Origin: Knoxdaviesia capensis
Lineage: Eukaryota > Ascomycota > Sordariomycetes > Microascales > Gondwanamycetaceae
Direction: 5' to 3'
Assembly (NCBI GenBank): GCA_001510575.1
Contig: LNGK01000006.1
Coordinates: 1,979,565 to 2,043,564 of the forward strand
DNA: 64,000 nucleotides
In this document: in pieces, positions 43,973-54,294 of the stretch
Layout: each line of letters opens with the position of its first letter
Numbering within the stretch: the first letter of the stretch is position 1
The notes under the pieces: generated by a model
What the model saw: only the letters and a program-made list of their open reading frames with translations
Databases searched by the model: none
Told to the model about the DNA's origin: nothing
Translations under genes and position numbers: made by a program

Positions 43973-46147
43973 CGCTGAGACATGGGCAGCAGGTTGGCCT
44001 TTTTTTTCTTTTTGGCCCCGGCGGTGCGAGACAAGACACGCTGTGGGCTGGCCTGTTGGGGCACACAATGTAGCGCAGATGCCCGGATGTGGAAAGTGGG
44101 TTTGGGGGGTGGGAATCCAGGAGGCGTGGCGTGTATGTGGTATGTGTGTCCTTCCTTATATGTGTGTGAATGTGTGTGTGAGCAGCCAGGCGAGGGATGT
44201 TGGTGATTGCCCATTTCTTAGTGAATGTAACAGCTATCTTCCTACATGTTGGGTAGGTGTACAAGGTTCGATCGTGGTGGGTATATGAGACACGATAGGT
44301 TGCGGCGCGGGAAACGTTCTCTTCTTGGTTGCTTTCCTGTCGATTTTCTGTGCCTAATACTCTCCTCTCTCTTGGTTCTTTCTCTTGCCTCGTTCTTCTT
44401 GGACCTAAATGCGGTCACTCCACAGCACACACACAAAGGGTGAGACAAAATCCGCATCTCAACCCAGGTCTCACCGCCGGCAGAGCGCTGGGCCGTGCAT
44501 AACGGCATAGCATAAACCGCAGCGTCCTGTCGGTCTGGCCAGTCCTCTTGTGCAAGGCGGTCAGAAGCGAGCCGGCCAACCACTTCAGCTTCTCGGAGCA
44601 TCCCCACGATGTCCTTGCTTACATCTATCTTCAGTGCACGCTGGATATGTGCAGGACCGCGCTCAGCCCCTCTGGGGACACACAGCAGCAACAAGCTGCT
44701 ATTTCCCATTTGCTCTGCGCTGAGTGGTCCTGTGTACGAGGGCAAATCAGCCGAGCTGGCAGAGCAGTTCAGAGAAGGCATGCATTGGTGGATCGTCTGG
44801 ACTTCCGTGCTCGCTCGCTCGTTCACTTGTGGCGTTGGGCTGGCGCTCTCGCTCTCTCGTGCGTTGCTCGGCACTATATGCACTTTCCGTCCAGATGCAA
44901 GCTCGTCACTCGCAAAGACAAAAAGGCACACATAACAGAGAGCGAGGAAGAGAATATGATCACCAGACCCGGCTTCAACCGATGTACGCACGTTTTCTCA
45001 GCTGAGGGCAGCCAAGTCGAGCGCCCGCCGCAGACCGTGCTTTCTTTCTTTCTGTTCTTTTGTTTTGTTCTTCTCCAGCAGAGTCCGGAACACGCCCCTT
45101 CCCCTTCGCTGGCTTGTGGGTTGATCGCGTCTGCGGCTTGTGAGGTACGGCGCGGCTGGTCGAGTCGTGGCGTGATCGGTCTGTTTGGCTGAGCGGCGGA
45201 AACGAGACCTACAGAGAGATAGAGAGACAGCGGTAATGGTGAGGTAGTCCTAGGCGAGTCGTTTCTCTCTCGCTCTCTCGGTGTGCCGATGGCAGAAGAG
45301 GGGCAAAGCCTGGGAACAACACCGCCGGGAAGAGGAAGGAAAAGAAGACCGGGCGCGTCGCTCAGAGATCCAAGGCACAGAGACAATGCCCGGGCATTGT
45401 GGTCCTGCTGTGCGACCACCCGACTCACAGCCCTCGTATTCTCACGGTACACGGCGTCGTGGGTTCTTTTGGTGGAACCACGCCGGGGGACAAGTCTACA
45501 CCTGCTTCCTTCTCTTTGCCTCTGGTGTTCTTTTGTTCAGCCTTCGGAATCGTGCGTTTGGGCTTGCTTGATGCTGTGTGTCTCTGCTGGCTGGGTCAGC
45601 TGTGGTTTCTCACTCTTTTTTGTTGTTGGGGAGGGGAAACTCCGGCTACAAGCCTCTACGGGCCACGGCACCGCAGAGAGAGAGAGAGACGGCGAGCATC
45701 CGGCCTTTTCTCTTTCTTTTATCATTTTCTTCGTTGAGAGCGGTGAAGATCTCCGCGGCGGAACAGCAAATAAAATAAAAATAAAAGCCCTGCGCCCAAG
45801 CCCCAGGAGACTCTGGCGCGGTTGCTCGTTGGACGAGCAGTTGCACAGAGACAGGCCTAAAAGACCCGGCCTGTGGCGGGTGGGATTTGCTCGGGAGGTT
45901 CGTCGCAGAGTAATCTCCTCTTCTTCCTCCTCTTCTTTCTCTTCGGTGCACACCGTCGGGAGGCCGTTGGGGTTGGCTCTCTACCGTATGTGTGTGTGAT
46001 AGGACGAGGGGGGGGGTGTGCATTAAGGTACATCTCACTTCAGTCTGGCCCAAGCACGATGATCACATAGGTGCATTTATATCCACAGACAAGCTTTTCG
46101 ACGAGTACACACAAAAAAGTCTCCTCCTTCTCTTCCGAGTGAAACAT

Positions 46148-46173
46148 GCAGCAGCAGCAGCAGCAGCAGCAGC
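46148..46173. repeat. (GCA)n trinucleotide array
   Basis: Eight to nine GCA units, not in a supportable coding frame. Confidence 0.9.
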
Positions 46174-47855
46174 ATCACCACTACTACCGACCTACACACG
46201 TCCTGCCGGCCTCGCTTTCTGGTTGGCGAGGGCGTTGGGGCTTTGGGTCTTTGTGGTGAGAGTGAGAGTGTTTGTTGTGTCTGTCTCAGCCCTCTTGCAA
46301 GTCGCGGTGCTTAAGACAGATGCCCACGGGCGTTTCATGGCGTTTCTGCTGGTGGAGAGTGAGAGAGAGAGAGGAAGGTGAAGAGAGGGGAAAAGAGGGA
46401 AGTGGTTTGGCATGTAGAGTTATGTCTGTGTCTTCACGCGCTGATCGACGCGCCGCAGTGAAGTATCCCCGAAAGTCGAGGTTCTTCGTCCGCAGCCACT
46501 GAAGAAAAGACGAGAAGCTGCACAGAGAGGAAGAAAAAAAAAAGCGAGAGAAAACCCAGTGCAGCCTAGAAGCTCTGACGCTGATCGATCTAGATTACAT
46601 TCGCCGACGGTATATTAGCACTATACCCAAAAACTTCCCCAGAGTCCGAGCCGTGCCCCGGTATTCCGGGAATAATTAATAAGTCCTCGGTCTTGGAGGG
46701 CAATTTAGGGTGATGAGTTTATTTATAGGCAGCATGTCAGATAAAAAGGAAATTGCAGTATATATAGGCATGAATGTTCCTACCACGCTCATATATGTGC
46801 GGTGGCTGTAAGGTGAGGGTGTGCGGTCTCTAAGACATGCAGTCGTGTTTTGGTGCTGGTTCTGGCCTTTGCGAGACAGGTAGACCCGCCCATACAGAAG
46901 AGAAAGAAAATTAAGAGGGAGTTCGGGAGGAGAGGAGAGTAATTGGGGCCACGTCTCCGCTGATTTTTTTCTCTCTTTTCTTTTTGAGGAAAAAAAGAAA
47001 AAGAAAATGGCGGTGCTGGTCCTCCAGAAACAAGCTCTGTATGCCCTCGTGGAAGTGAAGTCACGTACTCGTTCGTTAGCTGCATTTCAGCGTGCAGTAG
47101 TGGTTCTTATGGGGCAGGGAGGGCTGCCACGATGGGCCTTGTCCTGCTGCATCCTTTTTCTTTTCAGCTCCGGACCCTCGAAAGGTCGGCAGACACACCA
47201 AGGGTGTGCCGTGCAGTCTCGCCGCCCAGGACTTCTCTATCTAGGGTACCTCTGCGAGCCATGTCAAGTACGTCGTGTACATCACGTCTATCGAGATCAT
47301 CAGGAATAGCGAGACAAAGAAGACCCACTTACAGAGAGGGAGGAAGAAGAAATGGGCGGTGTTTCTTCACGGGAATCGAGATATCCCCTCCGGCATCTTC
47401 TCTCTCCTGCTTCTTCTCTCCCGCCAACTGGGCTTGTCTCGCGCTGGATGCGCGGAAACTTAATTGGCCGGGCCCCAAAACTTCCCAGCCGCCAAAAGGG
47501 AGAGAGAGGGCCTTTAAATATGCAGGTATGGCGTGTGGGGAGCATCTGCATCTCCATGAAGATGGTGCCATGAGCATGACGGAGTGTCCGCCGAAAATAC
47601 CATACATGTATGTATGTATCATCCTCCCTCAACAGGTCGTGCATCGTTGGTCATGCTCTCGGGGAAGCGAGAGAGGGACGGCAGCTCTCCCTCCAGAAAT
47701 CTCACGATCCATCGGGTCTAGGTCGCCCCTCTCCGCTGTGCGCTGGACTGCCGTGGACCGGCGATATGCATGTAGTATGGAGCGTGTACAGCGTACTGCA
47801 GACGGTGCTGAAAACAGCAAAGAAAGACTCCGAGAGGTGCAGCACACACACAGAC

Positions 47856-47952
47856 AGAGAGAGAGAGAGAGAAGACGCAGGAAAGAGGAGAGAGAGAACG
47901 AGAGAACGAGAGTTCCGGACTGCTGGAGTCTCTCTCTCTCTCTCTCTCTCTC
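47856..47952. repeat. (AG)n and (TC)n arrays in inverted arrangement
   Basis: An (AG)n run at 47856-47872 and a (TC)n run at 47929-47952 are complementary and separated by about 56 bp of purine-rich sequence. A transcript could fold into a hairpin here. Confidence 0.8.
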
Positions 47953-48034
47953 AGCGTAAGTAAAAGCCACCATGCTATGGCCATCGACCCCTCGGAGTTC
48001 TGGGTTCTTGGGTCTTTGTTCTGGCAGGCTGTGT

Positions 48035-48035
<1 letters not shown>

Positions 48036-48072
<37 letters not shown>
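48036..48072. repeat. (GT)n microsatellite, 37 bp
   Basis: Uninterrupted GT dinucleotide array, followed about 165 bp later by a short (CA)n array at about 48239-48252. Confidence 0.95.
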
Positions 48073-48074
<2 letters not shown>

Positions 48075-48351
48075 TGGTCAAGCCACTTACACACATTGGA
48101 CGGACTCCCTCGTCCGCTCCTCTCCCACCTCTTCTCTAATCCTCTCATTCTTTCAAAATCCTCTCTCTAGACTTCATAGGTATGTTCGTATCTGGGTGTA
48201 TAGGTGAATCGGAATGCTAAGATGCCATATATTGGATACACACACACACACATGTACAGAGTACCTCTACGCCCTTCCGGCTCCACCCCCACCCGAAAGT
48301 CCGGATTGCTTACCCATGCCCTGTCTTGCTGCCCTCTGCCACGGCCTGCTG

Positions 48352-48354
<3 letters not shown>

Positions 48355-48385
<31 letters not shown>
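48355..48385. repeat. (TC)n microsatellite, about 31 bp
   Basis: Uninterrupted TC dinucleotide array in the interval upstream of the P450 gene. Confidence 0.95.
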
Positions 48386-48389
<4 letters not shown>

Positions 48390-50145
48390 GATCTCTGCCT
48401 CTCTCTCAGTAACTCACACTCGCCAGTCTCGACCTTCCACCATACTGCCCGAATTCCTCCCCCCCTTTTTTTCCAGCACGTCAACGATGTATGTGCTGTC
48501 ACTTTCGTGGACTAGAAACGTACTGTCTCCTTCCAACCGCCGTTTATCTACGGATTCGGATTTGTTGTTGTCTCACATCTATAGAGGCCTTGTTCTCGGG
48601 AAGTAGATAGAGTGGGGGGGTGTAAGGGAGACAGAAAAGAGAGACAGCCACAAAATGGAAGCGGCCCCAGGAGGAGAACGGGGGAGGAAACAGAACCGAT
48701 GTGGTCCTCCTTCTTCCTCTCCTTCTCTTTCTCTCGGTAAAGCAGATCATCGTCATCTCTTCATCAGAGAGTCCCGATAGCCTCAACATATACTCACACA
48801 AGACAGAAGAGAGGAGAGCTGGGAGGTACAGCGGCTGGAGACGAGGCGCAGCAGGCCGGGAGCATGAAGAAATAGTACAGTACATACATGCTCTCTCCCA
48901 GGAGCAGCAGCAGTGTCTAGCTCTCCCTGCATGCCGTCGAACCATCCCTGCGCCTGCGGTGCGAGTCTCGCTGCACCCTCTCTGCCCGCTTTCTCTCACT
49001 CTCACCTCTCTCTCCGCTTCTTCGCTCTCTTCAGACGCCGCTAGCTGGCTTGGTCTCTCTGTCTCTGTAGTAACCGCTGGTGTCAGCGTCCGGTTTCCCA
49101 GACTCCCCCTCCTCCTCCTTCTCTTGTTCCTACCACTTGTATCCCAGCCCGTCTTGGGAGAGAGGGGGCAGGTCTCAGAGCCAACGGTTCCGCCTGTCGC
49201 TGCTCACAGGCAGGGAGGTGGTAACTGGGCGGCGTTCTCGTTCTCGCGTGTGTGGGTGTGTCTGCGTCTGTGTCTGTGTCTATGTCTGTGCCTGCTGCTG
49301 CTCGCGGCGCGCGCTCTCTCTTCGCTCTCTCTTCGCTCTCGCGTTTTGCCGTGGTCGCCGGTGGCCGCATGCAAGTGGTGGGAGGTGGTGGTGGTGGTGG
49401 TTCTAGACCGCATATAATATCCCACGGCATCTCGCTTGCTGTGCTCCCACACTGCCCCCTTCCACTCACTCACTCGCTCTCTATAGCTCCTCTCCAAGGC
49501 TGACCCGGACTCATCTCCCGCCAATACACCCACGCCCACACCCACACTCATACACTACACTGCTCGCTCTCTCATTCCCACACCCCCCTCCCCTTCACAC
49601 ATACCCCTCAATCTCCTCCTCCCCTTCCTCTGACTCTCTCCCGTGTTTCCGCGCGCGCCCAGCTTCCTGGGGGGCATTCCTTGCACCTCGATATATCGCT
49701 CTCGTTGCATATTTCTTCCGTTTTGTTTATATCGAAGGACACATACCCGATCCCATTGTCCATCCCTTCTTGTTCCTTTTTCTGTTTCTCTCTCTCTTCC
49801 TCTTCCTGCTTTCCCCCTTCTTCTTTGGGACTGTTCGCTTTCGTTTTGTGAACCACCAGTGTTTTTTCTTTCAGTTTCTCTTCTCTTCCTGATCATCCTC
49901 CCCTTCCCTCCCCTGCTGTTTTCATCCCTCGTTGCCCATCTTCGCTTGTTCTGCCTGACACCCACAGCTCTTGCTCCCTTCTGTTTCCCAGGCAGGCCCC
50001 GTGGTTATATATACAGAGGCTCGCTTCCCTTCTGATCAGAAGAAAACAAAACAAAAAAAAAGAAAAAGCATTGTGTGCTTAAACAGGAACGATAAGGTAC
50101 CGTGTGGCTTTTTAGTCCGACAAACTCCGAAGGACCAGCCCGCAA

Positions 50146-52058
50146 ATGTCGTCCGCCTTTGAAAGCTCGATCCCCAAAAGCTACTACTCTGTAGCCCAGC
50201 TCCCCATCAAGATGGAGGGCGTGCAGCTCCTCGTGTTCTACCTGGGCATCCTGCTGATGCCCGGCCTGCTTTTCAGCACCATCCGCCGCCTCACCAAGTC
50301 GTCGTCGTCGTCGTCCACCGGCAAGTCATGGAACATCTTCGCCAAGCCCGCCGCCTTCCCCGGCCCCAAGCAGTACCCCATTGTCGGCCGCGTGCACGAT
50401 CTCCCGCGCTTCAACATGTGGCTCAAGTTCAAGGAGTGGGCCGATATCCACGGCCCCATCTACCAGACCAGCATGGTCGGCCAGAGGTTCATCATCGTGT
50501 CGGATGAGAAGATTGCCCAGGAGCTGCTCGTCAAGAAGGGCAACAGCTTCGGTGGACGCCCGCAGATCCGCGCGCTTATCAACCACAAGGCCGGCCCGGT
50601 TTACTCGGCCCTGATGGACCGTCACGGTGAGTTTCCTTCGTGCCTCAACCCAAGTAACCCTCGGCTATCGGACAGACGGCTAACAGGCAACCAGACATCT
50701 GGAAGTACCAGCGCAAGTGGGTGCACTCGGCCATGGCCAAGGCCCACCAGAGCCACTTCTTCGGCCACGTTGAGGAGGAAGTCAAGCGCTACCTCGCGAC
50801 GCTGGTGCTGGACCCGGAGAAGTTCCACGCGAACACGCGCGAGCTGACGGGCCGCGTGATGAGCCGGCTGGCGTGGGACGACGCGGCGCAGGGCAAGTGC
50901 AACGGCGACACGGCGATCATCACGCTGACGCAGATGTCGGTGTCGGGCCCGATTGTGAACACGATGACGCCGCTGTGGCACATCTCGGATTTCTTCCGCC
51001 ACAACCCGTGGCGCAAGTTCGAGGTGCAGCGCGAGGCCGGGCTCAAGGCGTGGTGGCGCCAGCTGCTGCTGTCGTCGCGCGCGCGCTTCCTGCGCGGCGA
51101 GCTGCCCGACGACACGTGGACCTACCGCTACTTCGAGCAGCTCGTGCAGGCCGGCAACGTCAAGTGCGAGATGAGCGAGAAGGACATCGAGATGACCAGC
51201 TGCATGCTGGGCTTCCAGTGCCTCGTCGGTGTCGTCACCATCTCCGGCCCCATGCAGTTCTTCATCATGTGCATGGCCCTCCACCCCGAGTGGCTGAAGA
51301 AGTGTCAGGACGAGCTCGACCGTGTCTGCGGCGACCGCTTCCCGACTATTGCCGATAGCCCCAATCTGCCCACTGTGCGCGCCTGTCTTAAGGAAACTCT
51401 GCGGTGGCGATCGGGTGTGCCCCTTGGTAAGTGGATCAATGCAGTTTGTGGTAGTTGTATGAGGATTCCAAGGCTAACCTGCCCGTCACCTAGGTGTCCC
51501 GCATCAATGTGAGGCTGATACCGAGTTCCGCGGCGTCATGATCAAGAAGGGAACCATCGTGCTGGCCTGTGAATGGTGAGTTTTCTCCCTCTTCCTCAAC
51601 ATCTCCCCTTCGCCCCACTAGTGAACCCGCCAGCTAACGCCCCCACCAGGAACATGAACCGCGTCGAGTCGGAGTACCCCGACCCGGAGCACTACCGCCC
51701 GGAGCGGTGGTTGGAGCCCAGCTGGCCGTCGTTCCAGGAGCCCCTGACGCGCTACCCGAACTTCCGCGAGGGCAAGGGCATGCACACGTTCGGCTGGGGC
51801 CGGCGCCAGTGCCTCGGCCAGACGATCGTCGACGACGAGATGCTGGCGGCCGGCGCGGGCATCTGCTGGGGCTTCAACCTGGGCCCCAAGAAGTGCCCGG
51901 TCACCGGCAAGGACGTCACCTTCGACACGCAGGCCACCAACTCCAACGTCATCCTCGAGCCCAAGCCGTTCCCCGTGGATATCCGCCCGCGCTCCGAGGA
52001 GCGTGCGAAGCTGATCCTGGATATGTACCATGAGGTGCGCGGCGCGCTCAAGGTGTAG
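50146..52058 (+). CDS. Cytochrome P450 monooxygenase, four exons, 567 aa
   Basis: Exons 50146-50626, 50695-51426, 51494-51575 and 51650-52058 join in frame (1,704 nt). A single N-terminal anchor (VQLLVFYLGILLMPGLLFS, residues 25-43) and a FPGPKQYPIVGR hinge mark it as a membrane-bound microsomal P450. The ExxR motif is E394-R397 in KETLRWR, PERW is at 449-452, and the heme signature FGWGRRQCLG places the Cys ligand at 486. The I-helix is unusual: where the family has A/G-G-x-D/E-T-T/S it reads VGVVTIS, so the acidic residue is missing. The closest feel is the fungal multi-family group with ACEW..PDPEHYRPERW, but I cannot assign a CYP number. No biosynthetic neighbours are present, so substrate is unknown. 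Another in-frame ATG at 50212 would also keep the anchor. Confidence 0.93.
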
Positions 52059-53130
52059 AGAGGGTGCACGGCGGTCGGTGGACGGTAGATATGTATACGG
52101 GTCTGCACCGGCGGTGAGCCGGGTTATTAGTTGCCCTGCCCCCCGGAGGCTAGAAAGAGCGTGGAAGTGAGTGAGTGGTCAGTGGTCAGCAGTGTTCTTC
52201 TTCCGCACAATTTGCCGATAACACCTACTAGAGGAAGAACAACAACGGCGTTTGATGGCGTGATGAGCAAGGGCTCCTTTTTTGATATATACAAATAGTT
52301 CTTTCGTTTCCTTTCATATCTGTTTCTTTTTGCTTCTCCGTCTCTTCAATCTTTGAAAGATAGTCTCCTCGCTCATTTGGTTGTTTCTTGATTTTTCAAA
52401 GTCTTCATCGATATATTTGGATTCTTCTCTTCACAGTTTTCGTTTAATTCTAGTTTGGGTTAGTTGAAAGACACACCTGTGATTTCGAGACGAACGAAGC
52501 GTGAATCCATGTGCGGGAGATCCCTAAAAATCGTCGAAATCGGAGACAAACAAGCCACAAACGACGTCGGAATCATCACTTCGAAGATCCGCCCCCTTCC
52601 GGTAGTCAAAATAAGGTTGTCTATATATAGCTCTGGAAATCAATGACAGAAGGCACGACCGTCAAGCCCCGATGGACGAGAAGGAAAGAAGCACAAGAAA
52701 GGAAGGAAGCTGTGATGGCTTTAAACGACAAGCGCGCAAACGCGCGCACACACAAACCCTAACGACCCAAAGTGGAAAATCTGACTAAGCCGCCTATTCC
52801 AGCCAATCAGAGCTCATATGCGGTCCTCCACCAAAGCTTTTCTCTTTTTTTTTTCCTCTTGCTCTGATGCACAAACGCAATTGGCGGCCACCAAAACCCA
52901 TCACCAACCTCACCGGCCTTGTGCGTGTGTTTTCTTTCTTTCTGTCTTTCTCGTGACTCCGATCTCTCGCTCCTCTCGAGAGCGCTTCCCCGATTCCTTC
53001 CTATCGATAACCTTCTTCTCGGCCGATTTGCGCAACTTTACCCGCGATTCCCAACAACTTCCACCGTTCACCCCGCCACCACACATACAACCCGGTTTAT
53101 ACAGCCCAATCGCACCCCTCCACCGCCAAC
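52059..53130. other. Intergenic region upstream of SMD3
   Basis: 3' flank of the P450 gene and promoter of SMD3. A telobox AAACCCTAAC is at 52754-52763. The SMD3-proximal part is CT-rich, as in many highly expressed fungal promoters. No gene is seen. Confidence 0.5.
52754..52763 (+). promoter_or_regulatory. Telobox AAACCCTAAC upstream of SMD3
   Basis: A perfect telobox core located 377 bp upstream of the SMD3 start codon. The function is inferred from motif identity and position. Confidence 0.5.
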
Positions 53131-53673
53131 ATGGCCACGACTATCGGAATCCCCATACAGCTGCTAAACGAGGCTCAGGTACGTGGTTCCCTCCCCGCCC
53201 CGACACCAATTGGCAGTCTATCGGCTGTGTCGGTGTCAAAGAGCGGCCCTTACTAACTGCACGTGTTCGTTTGCTGCAGGGCCACATCGTCACGCTCGAA
53301 ATCACATCCGGCACGACATACCGCGGCAAGCTACTCGAAGGTTCGAACACCGCTCATCCCCGGAACGACTTTCCCACACCCACATAGAGACACGCAAGCT
53401 AACCCACAAGCCCTTCTCAACCCCACAGCCGAGGACAACATGAACGTGCAGCTCAAAGACATCACGGTGACGGCGCGCGACGGCCGCGTGAGCCACCTGG
53501 ACCAGGTGTACATCCGCGGCTCGCACGTGCGCTTCTTCATCGTGCCCGACATGCTGCGCAATGCGCCGATGTTCCGGAGTCGGAACGTGCGCGGTCGCGG
53601 TGTTGGCCTGGCGCGCGGTCGCGCCACCGTCAGCCGTGCGCGGGCTTCGGGCGGCCGCGGTGGGCCGCGGTAA
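53131..53673 (+). CDS. SMD3: Spliceosomal Sm protein D3
   Basis: A core component of the heptameric Sm ring on U1, U2, U4 and U5 snRNAs. Exons 53131-53178, 53280-53340 and 53429-53673 join in frame to give 117 aa starting MATTIGIPIQLLNEAQGH. The Sm1 motif (GHIVTLEITSGTTYRGKLLE) runs from about residue 17, and the Sm2 motif (VYIRGSHVRFFIVPDMLRNA) from about residue 63, both typical of D3. The C-terminal tail GRGVGLARGRATVSRARAS and following is an RG-rich segment, the expected target for symmetric arginine methylation and nuclear import. The first intron (101 nt) has a perfect TACTAAC branch site 23-29 nt before its acceptor. The length is slightly shorter than yeast or human homologues because the tail is short. 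Confidence 0.95.
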
Positions 53674-54294
53674 ACGCGGACTATATATCTCGCTCGCGCC
53701 TTGTCTCCGTCTCCTCTCCCCGCCCTAGAAGGCTGGGTTTGTATCCTTCGTTTCCTCTCTCTCTCTCTTGGGTGTCCGGTGGAGAGGATGAACACGCCCT
53801 CTCTATATCTCTGCTTGCTTCTACTCCATTTAGGTGGGATACCTTTCTCTTTGCTTCGTTCCTCCTCTCCAGGTTTCGGACCCTCTTTTGGCGGGCGGTT
53901 CTACACAAAATTTACTGTTGTTTCTTTCTTTCTTCATCCTCCTGTTTCGTTTTTGTTCAGGTGGGACCGGCGTTTTCTTGGGTCATGACGAATTCTTGCT
54001 TGTTGTTTCTTCTGTGCTTCTCCATCAAATCACGTTTCGAGGCTTGCTTCCCGCTTCCTGTGGAAAAGTGTTCTTTAAAATAACTGAATAGCAAATCTGG
54101 GGGACAAGTCCCCCGTGAGAGATGGTACTTTAATCGTCTCTGTGATTCCAAGATGCATTGTGTGATTTGTATATGCGTAGTTTGCATTTCTAGAATACGG
54201 GACGCGACGCCTGTTCTCGCTTTCTATATAACACAAGGGAAAGAAAAAAAGGGGGAAATATGGTATTACAGTTGTTCATACACAGCAGCCAAGT
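53674..54294. other. Spacer between convergent SMD3 and MMC1-like genes
   Basis: It contains a GC-rich perfect inverted repeat at 54099-54114. Otherwise it is pyrimidine-rich 3' sequence with no gene. Confidence 0.5.
54099..54114. repeat. GGGGGAC-AA-GTCCCCC hairpin
   Basis: A 7-bp perfect inverted repeat with a 2-nt centre lies between two convergent genes. It may form a stem in the 3' UTR of either transcript. Confidence 0.6.

Larger units (their letters stand above)
43471..50145. other. 6.7-kb gene-free, microsatellite-rich interval
   Basis: No frame here shows a domain or sustained coding character. The interval contains long (CT)n, (GA)n, (GT)n, (CA)n and (GCA)n arrays, and from about 49560 a pyrimidine-rich run leading to the P450 start. 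It could hold the P450 promoter and leader, the 3' end of the WW-type gene, or an unrecognised non-coding transcript. No RNA family was identified. Confidence 0.5.

Noticed and set aside
43690..44290. 196-aa frame with a long Leu/Ser run
   Set aside because: The Leu/Ser run is the translation of the (CT)n microsatellite, not a protein feature.
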